This document shows, one piece after another, positions 15,586 to 24,437 of a DNA stretch of 35,696 nt. Position 1 is the first letter of the stretch. Every line of letters starts with the position of its first letter. The stretch lies in contig DJOT01000023.1 in the NCBI GenBank assembly GCA_002439095.1, positions 1,026-36,721 of the forward strand. Direction: 5' to 3'. Source of the DNA: Bacteroidales bacterium UBA6431 (GTDB taxonomy: Bacteria; Bacteroidota; Bacteroidia; Bacteroidales; UBA932). The translations under genes were made by a program, and so were the position numbers. The notes under the pieces were generated by a model, which ran no database searches, was not told the DNA's origin, and saw nothing but the letters and a program-made list of their open reading frames with translations.

Positions 15586-16604
15586 TTCGTCACCTCCACT
15601 TTAATGCCGGATCTCAGAGCCGACTGGCCCTCGGTGACCACCTTCTCTCCGTCTTCAAGACCGGAAAGGATCTCATAATTGGAGCCGAAATGGCGACCGG
15701 GCGTCACGAGTTTCAGATCTACGGTGCCGTCATCCTTGAGGACATACACCTGCCTCTGGCCTGAGCCCTGCTGCTTCATGACAGCGGCGTCAGGCACCAC
15801 CACGCTGTTGCGGTCACCCATGTTGACAGTGACGCGGGCATACATCCCCGGACGGACAAGCCTGTCGGCGTTAGGGATGAGTATCTCGACCTTAACTGTG
15901 TGGGTAGACGGGTCAATCACCGGATACACTCTGGACACGCTGCCGGTGAACGTCTTGCCCGGAAGGGCATCTGCGGTGACACTGACCTTGTCACCTTTCT
16001 TGACACGGCTGTAGTCCGCCTCGGAGACACCCACAAGAAGTTTGACCGGAGTGATCTGCTGAACCACATATATAGGAGATGACATGGCATACATGTCCCC
16101 GCGGTCGTAGTTGCGTGCAGAGATCACCCCGCTCACAGGAGCACGGAGGATGGTATTGTCCAGAAGGTTCTGATAGCTTGACTTGGACACGTTGTATGCA
16201 AGTTCAAGGGCATCGTAGTCGGACTGGGAAATTCCTCCCTCGCCGAGAAGGGCCTTGACACGGGCAAGCTCGACCTCATCGTTCTTGAGTTTGAGGGCAG
16301 CCTGGTCCAGCTGCACCCTGTCCATCTCGGCAAGCACCTGCCCGGCGGAGACGAAATCGCCGACCTCGACATTCAGTTTGACGATACGGTTGCCGCTCTG
16401 AGGTGCTATGTTGTTGACGACATTGGCCTGCACGGTGGAAGAATACACCTCTTCCTGCGGCACCACCTGCTTTGCAGCTGTCACCACAGACACGACCGGC
16501 GTCTTCTCGGCGACGATCGGCTGCGCCTTCTGGCCTCCCTTGTTGCCGGCACAGCTGCAGACAGCCGCAGCCAGCGCCATACCCATTATCAGTTTATTAT
16601 TCAT
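15582..16604 (-). CDS. RND periplasmic adaptor (membrane fusion) lipoprotein
   Basis: A 340-residue HlyD/AcrA-type adaptor linking the permease to the outer-membrane channel. The signal ends in a lipoprotein-like region (MALAAAVCSC; Cys16 or Cys18). The lipoyl halves are visible as NRIVKLNVEVGDFVSAGQVL and ILRAPVSGVISARNYDRGD, flanking a short coiled-coil hairpin (QAALKLKNDEVELARVKALL). The beta-barrel and membrane-proximal parts follow (GSVSRVYPVIDPSTHTVKVE, VRPGMYARVTV). Its start overlaps the tolC-like stop by 8 bases. Confidence 0.93.
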   Translation of the reverse strand: MNNKLIMGMALAAAVCSCAGNKGGQKAQPIVAEKTPVVSVVTAAKQVVPQEEVYSSTVQANVVNNIAPQSGNRIVKLNVEVGDFVSAGQVLAEMDRVQLDQAALKLKNDEVELARVKALLGEGGISQSDYDALELAYNVSKSSYQNLLDNTILRAPVSGVISARNYDRGDMYAMSSPIYVVQQITPVKLLVGVSEADYSRVKKGDKVSVTADALPGKTFTGSVSRVYPVIDPSTHTVKVEILIPNADRLVRPGMYARVTVNMGDRNSVVVPDAAVMKQQGSGQRQVYVLKDDGTVDLKLVTPGRHFGSNYEILSGLEDGEKVVTEGQSALRSGIKVEVTK

Positions 16605-18066
16605 TGTTATATGTTTTATTCAATTGGACATTACCGTCTTCGTCGATGAAATCGGCACCGAGAGTCCCCTCAAGGTTGGCCTTGGCCGTGACGAAATTAT
16701 ATACTGCCTGCGACAGGGTCAGGCTGGCCTGGGTGAGCGCAAGCTGCGCATCGTTGAGATCCGTAAGAGTGCTGCGCCCCACGTTATAGGAGCGCTGAGC
16801 GATGTCGTATGCCTTGGTGGCGGAGTCAAGGGCGCTCTGTGCGGAGCTGTAGCTTTTCATCGCCGTCTCCATCTGATTGAGATACTGGCGGATGGAGATC
16901 CTGAGCTGACGTTCGGTATTCTCACGCTGCACAGTGAGTTCCGCGCTCTGGACCTTGGCGGCGCGCACGGCGTTGTAGCGCTTGCCGCCGGAGAATATAG
17001 GAATCTGGAGGCTCAATCCCACCATGGAATAAGGCGACCACTTGTACTCGCTGAAATTGAAGTCATTGGTCATGGCGTTCATACTGTACGAGAATGACAG
17101 CGCAAGAGTAGGAAGATAGGCATACTGCTGCATCTTCACGGTAGAAGCGAGCTGCTCCGCCTGGATGGAGAGCTGCCGCATAGTCGAGTTGTTGTCCAAC
17201 GAAAGATCCTCAGAAGCCTTGATGTCGTAGAGCATCGTGTCGGCATAGTCCGCGAGTGAGCCGGAGACATCGATATTCTCATCGAGACTTACGCCCATCA
17301 CCGCCTTGAGCTGCCAAAGTGACAGGACGACGGAGCTCTCCGCGTCATAGACATTAGGAATGGCGTTGGCGAGAGTGGTCTTGGCGCGGGCCAGATCGAG
17401 GTCGGAAGCACGCTGCGCATTGTACTTGCGCTGAGTCTGCTCAAGATTCTCGAGGGCGTTCTCATAGACGGACTTGTAGACCTTGAACGCCTCTTTGGCA
17501 AGGAGACAGGAGAAATATGCCTGCTTGACCTGGTTGACAGTCTCAAGACGTGAGCTGCGTGCTTTCTCCACTGCAAGTTCCACGCTCTGTCCGCTCACCC
17601 TGATGCTCTCCCAGAGCTGGGCATTCACCAAAGGCATGGAGGCTGAAACTCCGGCCGACCAGGTGTTCCAACGGCCGACTTCTATTCCGCCCCCTGAAGT
17701 CATGGCCCCGGAACCGCTTGATTCACCAGAACTTCCGGAGCTTTCAGATTCAGAACCGCCTCCCATGGAAGACATGTCGAAGTCCATGTACATCACCTGC
17801 TTCTTGATGGTACGCTGGTAGTTTGCCGTACCGTCCACCTGAGGAAAAAGTGAAGCATAGGTGCCTTTGCGCTCATATCCGCTGCGCTCAACCTCCATGT
17901 CCGCCACTTTGACAGAGGCGTTTTCGCTTACAGCGATCTGGAGAGCCTGTTCGAGGGAGATGAGTTTCGGCGCCGGGAGAGTATCGGACGGCTGGGCCGG
18001 CTCCTGCGCCGATACCAAGCCGCTGACTGTCAGCGCCATTAACGAAAACAATACTAACTTCTTCAT
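16597..18066 (-). CDS. TolC-family outer-membrane efflux protein
   Basis: First gene of the efflux operon, 489 residues with signal peptide (ends VSA-QEP). Two OEP repeats are visible, with the long helical hairpins (LETVNQVKQAYFSCLLAKEAF; ERQLRISIRQYLNQMETAMK) and the conserved RSTLTDLNDAQLALTQA near the end. Residues 98-127, in the first repeat, form a Ser/Gly/Glu-rich stretch (GGGSESESSGSSGESSGSG) that is not part of the usual fold and probably lies in a surface loop. Gene order channel-adaptor-permease-PII-like, all overlapping, indicates one transcript. Confidence 0.9.
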   Translation of the reverse strand: MKKLVLFSLMALTVSGLVSAQEPAQPSDTLPAPKLISLEQALQIAVSENASVKVADMEVERSGYERKGTYASLFPQVDGTANYQRTIKKQVMYMDFDMSSMGGGSESESSGSSGESSGSGAMTSGGGIEVGRWNTWSAGVSASMPLVNAQLWESIRVSGQSVELAVEKARSSRLETVNQVKQAYFSCLLAKEAFKVYKSVYENALENLEQTQRKYNAQRASDLDLARAKTTLANAIPNVYDAESSVVLSLWQLKAVMGVSLDENIDVSGSLADYADTMLYDIKASEDLSLDNNSTMRQLSIQAEQLASTVKMQQYAYLPTLALSFSYSMNAMTNDFNFSEYKWSPYSMVGLSLQIPIFSGGKRYNAVRAAKVQSAELTVQRENTERQLRISIRQYLNQMETAMKSYSSAQSALDSATKAYDIAQRSYNVGRSTLTDLNDAQLALTQASLTLSQAVYNFVTAKANLEGTLGADFIDEDGNVQLNKTYNNE

Positions 18067-18082
18067 ACACTAAATTAACGCA

Positions 18083-18108
18083 GGCACGGATAATACCAAA
18101 TCCGTGCC
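18083..18108. repeat. perfect inverted repeat upstream of the efflux operon
   Basis: GGCACGGAT (18083-18091) and ATCCGTGCC (18100-18108) are perfect 9-bp arms with an 8-base centre, in the 71-bp gap between lgt and the tolC-like gene. No T-run follows it on the minus strand, so it is a weak terminator candidate for lgt; an operator for the efflux operon is the alternative. Confidence 0.6.
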
Positions 18109-18137
18109 ATCCGCTATAATATAGGTATGAAGTTCTG

Positions 18138-18983
18138 TTACTTCTTTTTTACCGTACCGCTCACCGCTGCAGGCTCATGGTGAACATACGACCAGACGAG
18201 AATACCTATGCCTGCAAGCACGAACGGAACCGAGAGCAGCTGCCCCATGTTGAGAGCCATCCCCTGCTCGAAGCCTACCTGCGGCTCCTTGATGAATTCG
18301 ATGAGAAAACGCATCCCGAAGCAGCCTATGAGGAACACCCCGAAGAAAAAGCCCCTGTACACCTTGTCAAGCTTATACTTGTACACCCACACCAGAGCAA
18401 GGCCGAGAATCAGATACGACAGGGCCTCATAAATCTGGGTCGGATGCTTGGGCTCCGTCTCGCCGCGCAAATCAAAGATGAACCCCCACGGCAGGCTGGT
18501 CACATCTCCGTAAATTTCCGAGTTGAAAAGGTTTCCGAGTCGGATCATGCAGCCTGCAAATGCAACCGTGATGCAGAGCCTGTCCATTATCCACATGAAG
18601 TCAAAGCCGTTCCTCTTACCATAATGAACAGAATACCACCACATTGCAAACAGCAAGGCTATGGCCCCGCCATGGCTCGCGAGTCCGCCTTTCCAAGGCA
18701 TGAATATCTCAAGGAACCCGCTCCACGAGCCGAGATAATAGTCAGGCTGATAGAAAAGGCAATGCCCCAAACGCGCACCGACTATCGTAGCAATCAGCAG
18801 CGTGTAGAGAAGCGGATCCATGAGTTTCTGGTCAACTCCTTCCCTGCGGAAAAACCACCTGAACAGATACCAGCCTATCACAAAGCCGGACACGAACAAG
18901 AGCGAGTACCATCTTATCTGGAGCCCGCCGAGATGTAAAAGCACAGGATCGACATGCCAATGCACGAAAAGCAGATCAAGCAT
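18138..18983 (-). CDS. lgt: prolipoprotein diacylglyceryl transferase
   Basis: Inner-membrane enzyme that attaches diacylglycerol to the lipobox Cys of prolipoproteins. I start at ATG 18983 (MLDLLFVHWHVDP), giving 281 residues; the open frame extends upstream through the pgk terminator and is not used. The family motifs are VGARLGHCLFY (69-78), KGGLASHGG (98-106) and RLGNLFNSEIYG (148-159, containing the Lgt signature Arg and Asn), with about seven membrane helices. A -7 box lies 16 bases upstream. The lipoproteins predicted in this window (GldH-like, AcrA-like) would be its clients. Confidence 0.93.
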   Translation of the reverse strand: MLDLLFVHWHVDPVLLHLGGLQIRWYSLLFVSGFVIGWYLFRWFFRREGVDQKLMDPLLYTLLIATIVGARLGHCLFYQPDYYLGSWSGFLEIFMPWKGGLASHGGAIALLFAMWWYSVHYGKRNGFDFMWIMDRLCITVAFAGCMIRLGNLFNSEIYGDVTSLPWGFIFDLRGETEPKHPTQIYEALSYLILGLALVWVYKYKLDKVYRGFFFGVFLIGCFGMRFLIEFIKEPQVGFEQGMALNMGQLLSVPFVLAGIGILVWSYVHHEPAAVSGTVKKK

Positions 18984-18999
18984 AACAAAGCATTTGGCA

Positions 19000-19007
19000 C
19001 AAATATA
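19000..19007 (-). promoter_or_regulatory. -7 box TATATTTG upstream of lgt
   Basis: TAnnTTTG match on the minus strand ending 16 bases before the lgt ATG, placed right after the pgk terminator. No matching -33 TTTG, since that region is the terminator itself. Confidence 0.5.
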
Positions 19008-19020
19008 GTCATTTTCGCAC

Positions 19021-19053
19021 AAAAAATCCGCCCGGCCTTGCTGGCCGGACGGA
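19021..19053 (-). terminator. intrinsic terminator of pgk
   Basis: On the minus strand the GC-rich arms (19053-19043 and 19037-19027; TCCG and CCGGCC blocks pairing) form a strong hairpin followed by TTTTTT (19026-19021). It lies about 25 bases after the pgk stop. Confidence 0.8.
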
Positions 19054-19077
19054 CAAAGCTTATCAGGTATGTAGCGG

Positions 19078-20331
19078 TTATTCTTCGATAGCGGCGATGC
19101 CCGGAAGCACCTTGCCCTCAAGGGCCTCAAGCATGGCCCCGCCGCCGGTGGACACGTAGCTGACCTTGTTCGCGTAGCCCATGCGGGTCACAGCTGCCAC
19201 AGAGTCACCGCCGCCCACGAGAGTGTAAGCCCCCTTGGCAGTGGCCTCCGCAAGATCCTCTGCAATCTGCAGGGTGCCGCCGGCGAACTTCTCCATCTCG
19301 AACACTCCGACAGGGCCGTTCCAGAGCACGGTCTTGGAGTCGAGGATGATCTTCTTCCAGTTTGCGAGGGACTCAGGGCCAGCGTCCATACCCTCCCATC
19401 CGTCAGGAATCTCGTGAGAAGGCACGATCTTGGTGTTGGCATCGTTGCTGAAGTCGTCAGCCACGAGGGTCTGTACGGAGAGGGAAATCTTCACGCCCTT
19501 CTCCTTGGCCTTGGCAAGAATTTCGAGAGCCTGCGGGATAAGATCGTCCTCGTGGAGGGATTTACCGATCTTGCCGCCCTCAGCCTTGATGAATGTATAT
19601 CCCATGCCGCCGCCGATGATGAGGTTGTCCACCTTGTCGAGGAGGTTCTCAAGCACGGCAAGTTTGGATGACACCTTTGAGCCACCGATAATCGCGGTGA
19701 AAGGACGCTTGGCGTTCTTGAGCACATTGTCGATGGCCTTGATCTCGCCGAGCATCAGATATCCAAACATCTTGTCGTTCGGGAAGTACTTGGCGATGAG
19801 CGCAGTAGAGGCGTGGGCGCGGTGAGCGGTGCCGAACGCGTCGTTGATATAGCAGTCGCCATAAGAGGCAAGAGTCTTGACGAACCCCTTCTGGCTCTCC
19901 TTGACAGCAGCCTTGGCAGCCTTCTTCTCCTCGTCGGTGGCGTCATCGGCAAGTCCGCGAGGCTTGCCCTCCTCCTCGGCGTAGAAACGCAGGTTCTCGA
20001 GAAGCAGAGCCTCACCCGGCTTGAGAGCGGCGGCCTCGGCCTGGGCCTTCATGCAGTCCGGAGCGAATTTCACAGGTACACCGAGACACTCTGAGACATG
20101 GTCCACGATGTGCTTGAGAGAGAACTTCGCATCCACCCCCTTCGGACGGCCGAGATGGGACATGATGATGAGGGATCCGCCGCCTGCGAGAACCTTCTTC
20201 AAGGTCGGGATGGCTGCACGGATGCGGGTGTCATCGGTGATTTCGAACTTGTCGTTGAGAGGGACGTTGAAGTCAACCCTGACCAGGGCCTTCTTTCCCT
20301 TAAAATCATAAGAGTCAATGTGCTGTTGCAT
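19078..20331 (-). CDS. pgk: phosphoglycerate kinase
   Basis: Glycolytic enzyme producing ATP and 3-phosphoglycerate from 1,3-bisphosphoglycerate. The 417-residue length is normal. Visible are the N-terminal KKALVRVDFNVPLND, SHLGRPKG, LLLENLRFYAEEEGK, NDAFGTAHRAHAST, the nucleotide region GGSKVSSKLAVLENLL and GGGMGYTFIKA, KTVLWNGPVGVFE, and the C-terminal LVGGGDSVAAV. It stands alone between its own promoter box and a strong terminator. Confidence 0.97.
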   Translation of the reverse strand: MQQHIDSYDFKGKKALVRVDFNVPLNDKFEITDDTRIRAAIPTLKKVLAGGGSLIIMSHLGRPKGVDAKFSLKHIVDHVSECLGVPVKFAPDCMKAQAEAAALKPGEALLLENLRFYAEEEGKPRGLADDATDEEKKAAKAAVKESQKGFVKTLASYGDCYINDAFGTAHRAHASTALIAKYFPNDKMFGYLMLGEIKAIDNVLKNAKRPFTAIIGGSKVSSKLAVLENLLDKVDNLIIGGGMGYTFIKAEGGKIGKSLHEDDLIPQALEILAKAKEKGVKISLSVQTLVADDFSNDANTKIVPSHEIPDGWEGMDAGPESLANWKKIILDSKTVLWNGPVGVFEMEKFAGGTLQIAEDLAEATAKGAYTLVGGGDSVAAVTRMGYANKVSYVSTGGGAMLEALEGKVLPGIAAIEE

Positions 20332-20358
20332 ATAGAAATGATATTAATCTCAATTCTG

Positions 20359-20366
20359 CAAATTTA
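20359..20366 (-). promoter_or_regulatory. -7 box TAAATTTG of pgk
   Basis: TAnnTTTG match on the minus strand, 27 bases before the pgk ATG. It is back to back with the methyltransferase promoter box at 20380-20387. Confidence 0.5.
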
Positions 20367-20379
20367 GCAATTTTCTCCA

Positions 20380-20387
20380 TATCTTTG
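20380..20387 (+). promoter_or_regulatory. -7 box TATCTTTG of the methyltransferase gene
   Basis: Only 8 bases separate this box from the ATG at 20396, which predicts a leaderless or nearly leaderless mRNA. A weak TCTG lies 21 bp upstream in the -33 position. Confidence 0.55.
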
Positions 20388-20395
20388 CACCCGCT

Positions 20396-21307
20396 ATGAT
20401 AGAATACCCTGGAACATTCTGGAAAGACTACGAGCTGGTCGACTCCGGAGACGGAGAAAAGCTCGAGAGATTCGGCCCCTACATGCTGATACGCCCGGAG
20501 CCGAAGGCCCTTTGGGCCAAGTCTATGAGCGGCAAGGAATGGGAAAGGGCCGCGCACACCCGCTTCCGCCCAGGAGCAGGATTCGGCAAGGCCGGCAAGG
20601 AGGACAGCGGCACCTGGGAAAGGCTCAAACGCAGCGAAGACCAGTGGTACATCCGCTACGCAGGTTCCCAGAGCGGGCCGGAATTCTCCCTTCGTCTGGG
20701 CCTCACATCATTCAAGCATGTCGGGGTATTCCCGGAGCAGGCCCCGAACTGGGAATACATCTACCGTCAGACCCACCGCATCGCCGAAAACGGGCGCAAG
20801 CCAAAGATACTCAACCTCTTCGCCTACACCGGAGCTGCCTCTCTCGCAGCCAATGCCGCAGGGGCCGACGTGACACATTTGGACTCCGTCAGGCAGGTTG
20901 TCACCTGGGCGCGGGGCAACATGGAAGCCTCCGGGCTCGACGGAATCCGCTGGATAGTGGAGGACGCGATGAAATTCGCCAAGAGAGAAGAGCGCCGCGG
21001 CAATGTCTATGACGGAATCATCATGGACCCTCCGGCCTACGGACACGGCCCCGACGGGGAGAAGTGGAAACTCGACGAGTGCCTCTTCGAGATGATGGGG
21101 AGCATCAGATCCATTCTCGCACCACAGAACAGTTTCCTCGTCCTCAACCTCTACTCCAACGGCTTCTCTCCGCTTCTCGGGGAGACTGTGGTAAAGCAGG
21201 CTTTCGGACTGGGGAAAGATGCGGAAATAGAATCGGGAGAACTTGCCCTCACCGACCGGTTCGGAAAAGCTCTCCCGCTATCTGTGGTTGTGCGACTGAA
21301 GCGCTAA
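20396..21307 (+). CDS. RlmI/RlmK-like SAM-dependent RNA methyltransferase
   Basis: A 303-residue class I methyltransferase. The SAM site is ILNLFAYTGAASLAA with the acidic DSVRQVVTWARGN, and the catalytic motif is IIMDPPAYGHG, as in rRNA m5C/m2G methyltransferases of the RlmI/RlmK group. The N-terminal part lacks a recognisable full PUA domain but has a short beta-rich stretch (GDGEKLERFGPYMLIRPEP). The target base cannot be assigned. The gene begins directly behind its promoter box, and its stop shares bases with that of the convergent DUF2723 gene. Confidence 0.82.
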   Translation: MIEYPGTFWKDYELVDSGDGEKLERFGPYMLIRPEPKALWAKSMSGKEWERAAHTRFRPGAGFGKAGKEDSGTWERLKRSEDQWYIRYAGSQSGPEFSLRLGLTSFKHVGVFPEQAPNWEYIYRQTHRIAENGRKPKILNLFAYTGAASLAANAAGADVTHLDSVRQVVTWARGNMEASGLDGIRWIVEDAMKFAKREERRGNVYDGIIMDPPAYGHGPDGEKWKLDECLFEMMGSIRSILAPQNSFLVLNLYSNGFSPLLGETVVKQAFGLGKDAEIESGELALTDRFGKALPLSVVVRLKR

Positions 21308-24300
21308 CCCCTGCTTTCTTCAGGAGACACTCCGAGCATCGCCATGAAGCCGTCCTTCAGCTGCTTCCCGAGTTCCTTGTCCCCACCTTTCTCCATAACC
21401 TCGGCAAGGAAGTAGATATAGTTGCCTATAAGTTCAAAATCCTCCTTGGCATAAGAGTAGAAGCGGCTGTAGAAGTTGGCCGATATCAAGAGTTGCTCCG
21501 CCATCTCCTCCCCGAGTTCGCGGGCCTTGTCAGCTGCGCCGAGCTTGTAGTAGTCCTCAACCATGCTGATGACCATATAGTCGTTGCCCGAGAACCCTAC
21601 AGGCACTCCTTCCAGAGGGAAGTCCCGGGTTACCTCCCGGCACTTGTCCAGCATCTCCATGGCCCTGTCAGTTTCCCCGGCCTTGATGAATGCATTGGCC
21701 GAAGTGACGAACATTCCACGCAGGGACAGCACTCCCATGTGGGTGTACTGGTTCTGGTAATCAATAAAATAGTCTCCGGCGGCCACGGCATCCCACTTGT
21801 AGACCTGTGTCATCTTGCGGTAAAGTTCATCTGTATCCACAAAACCGGCCACCGTGGTGGTTGTCTTGTTCTTTATAGGTATCAGTTTGAATGAATACCC
21901 CTCGTATTCAAGGTATTCCTTTATACCTATATTGATGTCCCCTCCCATGCTCAGAAGATTGATCGGCCTGTCCCACTGGTAGCAGGAGAGGAGATCGAGC
22001 ATGAAGAGCTCCGGCTTGGTGAGCATGTCCTTGTCCTTAGGAATGGTGATGATGATGGAATCCGGGATCTGTGAGGCGTACTTGGCATCGAGGATGCCGG
22101 AACGGATCACGTTTTCTTTGTTGACCGGGATGGAGATCTTGCGGGAGGCGATGTAGTCCACCCTGCGGCCGCTCGTCATCGGGGCCTTGACCTTCGGGTT
22201 GCGGAACAGGGCCATCACATCGGCGATGCTGGTGACCTCGTTGCGGGTGTCGTAGACCGGGACGTACTCATTGGTGCCGTAAAGGTACTGGTCCTGCCCG
22301 ACGGAAAGCGCAAGCGGAGCTGATTCGTTGACCGCCCACTTCATCTGGTCGATGTGCCAGTCGGTGCCGAGCAGCGAGGTGTTGCATATACGCACATCCG
22401 GGCGGACGTTCTCAACTTCCTGGGCATACCAGAGAGGGAAGGTGTCGTTGTCCCCATGGGTAACCAGGATGCCGTTCTCCCCCACTGAATTGAGGTAGTT
22501 CGTGGCCATCTCCACAGCGGTGCGGCGGTTGGACCTGTCATGGTCATCCCAGTTCTGCGCGGCCATGAGCACAGGCACGCAGAGACAGGCCACAGTCGTC
22601 AAAGCGGACACGGTCACACCTCCCTTGCCCTTGAGGGCTTTCTCCAGAAGACTGTATATCGCGGCGACGGCCATGCCTATCCAGACACAGAAGAAATAGA
22701 ACGAGCCGGCGTAGGCATAGTCCCTCTCGCGCACCTGATAAGGAGGCTGGTTGAGATATATCACGATGGCGATGCCTGTCATGAAGAACATCAGGAAGTT
22801 TAGCCAACAGCCCCTCTTGTCTCGGTCGAACTGGAAGAAAAGGCCGAGCAGCCCGAGCAGCAGCGGCAGGAAATAGTAGTGGTTCTTGCCCTTATCCTCT
22901 GCGAGCACTGCCGGGGCATCGCTCTGGTCTCCGAGCCGGAACTCGTCGATGAACTTCACGCCGCTCTCCCAGTTGCCGTGGAATATGTCTCCCGGATTAG
23001 GGGCGTGCACCTGATTCTGGCGGCCGACGAAGTTCCACATGAAGTAGCGCCAGTACATCCAGTTCATCTGATAGTCAAAGAAATAGTGCAGGTTCGCACC
23101 CATCGTCGGCTTGCGGTGAGTGCTGCCCGGCAGCTTGGTTCCTTTGCCGTCGGTGTAGTACTCGTAGAACTCCTCGTAGCGCCCGTCGGGACTTGAACTC
23201 CACATCCTCGGGAAAAGCATCTTACCCTCAGACAGGTACTTGGCATCCACCGGCCCGTCCACTTTCTTGTACTTCCCGTCCAGCGGAGCCCAGTACTTCG
23301 AAGTCTTGAGTTCGAACGGGGCATCGTAATACTGCCCATAAAGGAGCGGGGTCGATCCGTACTGCTCGCGGGAAAGATAACGGACCAGCGTGAACGCATT
23401 GTCCGGCTGATACTCGTTGGTCGGAGTCTTGGCGCAGGAGCGTATGATGTCTATACTGAACACGGAAAACCCTATCAGGATGGTCGTGAAGCAGAGAAGC
23501 GCAGTGTTGAGGAAGCACTTCTGCTTCTTGAGCGTGACGAACAGTCCCCAGAAGCACAGGGCGAGCAGGGCCACGATGAAGAATGCGGCGCCGCTGTTGT
23601 ACGGCAGGCCGAACACGTTGACAAAGAGAAGGTCGGTGTACGCCGCAAGCTTCGGAAGCCAAGGAATGATGATATAGAGCACAAGGGCCAGGATCACCAC
23701 CCCGACAATGAAAATCTTCAGCAGTTCCTTGAAACTGTACGGCCGCTCTTCCCTTATACGATAATAATACATGAAAACCAGTGCTGGGATCATCAGCAAG
23801 TTGAGAAGGTGCACCCCGATGCTCAACCCCATCAGGAAAGCTATGAGCACCACCCACTTGAGAGAATGTGGACGGTCTGCGCGGTCGTACCATACCGTCA
23901 TGAGCCAGAACACGGCCGCAGTGAACAGGGACGACATCGCATAAACCTCACCCTCGACAGCCGAGAACCAGAAAGTGTCGGAGAAGCAGTAGGCAAGCGA
24001 GCCGACCAGCCCCGAACCGAGGATCGCTATAGTCTGTGAAATAGTATATGTGCCGTCAGCGGCAGGCTTTATCATCCGCCGGACGAACCAGACTATGGTG
24101 AGATACAGGAAAAAGATGGTCAGGGCCGAGCACAGCGCGCTCATCGCGTTGACGAGGACGGCAGCATGCATATTGTCCCCGAACATCGTGAAGAAACGGG
24201 CGATCAACTGGAACATCGGGTTTCCAGGAGGGTGCCCGACTTCAAGTTTGTATGATGATGCTATAAACTCGCCGCAGTCCCAGAACGAGGCCGACGGTTC

Positions 24301-24387
24301 AATGGTCAGCAGATAAGTGACGGCAGACACCAGCAGGGCGAGCACAGCACTTATTCTATGCCACAATGTGAACTTCTTCTGATTCAT
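21304..24387 (-). CDS. DUF2723 multi-membrane-span protein (GT-C-like)
   Basis: A 1027-residue member of DUF2723, a Bacteroidetes-rich family resembling protein O-mannosyltransferase-type GT-C enzymes; its reaction is not established here. ATG 24387 (MNQKKFTLWHRIS) is chosen over an upstream alternative because of its closeness to the promoter box. Family marks: EPSASFWDCGEFIASSYKLE, GHPPGNPMFQLIARFF, and in the second half THGDNDTFPLWYAQEVE. About ten membrane helices fill the first 370 residues and several more lie near 530-620; the last 200 residues look like TPR helices (AFIKAGETDRAMEMLDKC). The Asp/Glu in WDCGEF matches where GT-C enzymes place the catalytic acid, which is inference. Confidence 0.83.
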   Translation of the reverse strand: MNQKKFTLWHRISAVLALLVSAVTYLLTIEPSASFWDCGEFIASSYKLEVGHPPGNPMFQLIARFFTMFGDNMHAAVLVNAMSALCSALTIFFLYLTIVWFVRRMIKPAADGTYTISQTIAILGSGLVGSLAYCFSDTFWFSAVEGEVYAMSSLFTAAVFWLMTVWYDRADRPHSLKWVVLIAFLMGLSIGVHLLNLLMIPALVFMYYYRIREERPYSFKELLKIFIVGVVILALVLYIIIPWLPKLAAYTDLLFVNVFGLPYNSGAAFFIVALLALCFWGLFVTLKKQKCFLNTALLCFTTILIGFSVFSIDIIRSCAKTPTNEYQPDNAFTLVRYLSREQYGSTPLLYGQYYDAPFELKTSKYWAPLDGKYKKVDGPVDAKYLSEGKMLFPRMWSSSPDGRYEEFYEYYTDGKGTKLPGSTHRKPTMGANLHYFFDYQMNWMYWRYFMWNFVGRQNQVHAPNPGDIFHGNWESGVKFIDEFRLGDQSDAPAVLAEDKGKNHYYFLPLLLGLLGLFFQFDRDKRGCWLNFLMFFMTGIAIVIYLNQPPYQVRERDYAYAGSFYFFCVWIGMAVAAIYSLLEKALKGKGGVTVSALTTVACLCVPVLMAAQNWDDHDRSNRRTAVEMATNYLNSVGENGILVTHGDNDTFPLWYAQEVENVRPDVRICNTSLLGTDWHIDQMKWAVNESAPLALSVGQDQYLYGTNEYVPVYDTRNEVTSIADVMALFRNPKVKAPMTSGRRVDYIASRKISIPVNKENVIRSGILDAKYASQIPDSIIITIPKDKDMLTKPELFMLDLLSCYQWDRPINLLSMGGDINIGIKEYLEYEGYSFKLIPIKNKTTTTVAGFVDTDELYRKMTQVYKWDAVAAGDYFIDYQNQYTHMGVLSLRGMFVTSANAFIKAGETDRAMEMLDKCREVTRDFPLEGVPVGFSGNDYMVISMVEDYYKLGAADKARELGEEMAEQLLISANFYSRFYSYAKEDFELIGNYIYFLAEVMEKGGDKELGKQLKDGFMAMLGVSPEESRG

Positions 24388-24393
24388 AACCCA

Positions 24394-24401
24394 CAAAGAT
24401 A
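24394..24401 (-). promoter_or_regulatory. -7 box TATCTTTG of the DUF2723 gene
   Basis: Six bases separate the box from ATG 24387 on the minus strand, so the mRNA should have almost no leader. It is divergent from the SUI1 promoter 13 bp away. Confidence 0.6.
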
Positions 24402-24414
24402 CACTCAAATTCGT

Positions 24415-24422
24415 TATCTTTG
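24415..24422 (+). promoter_or_regulatory. -7 box TATCTTTG of the SUI1-hemD-rnpA operon
   Basis: TAnnTTTG match 15 bases before the ATG at 24438, back to back with the DUF2723 promoter. No -33 TTTG is seen. Confidence 0.55.
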
Positions 24423-24437
24423 CAAAAAATATCCCAA

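Noticed and set aside
18984..19130. 49-residue N-terminal extension of Lgt
   Set aside because: It would be translated through the pgk terminator and the lgt promoter box; ATG 18983 matches the family start.
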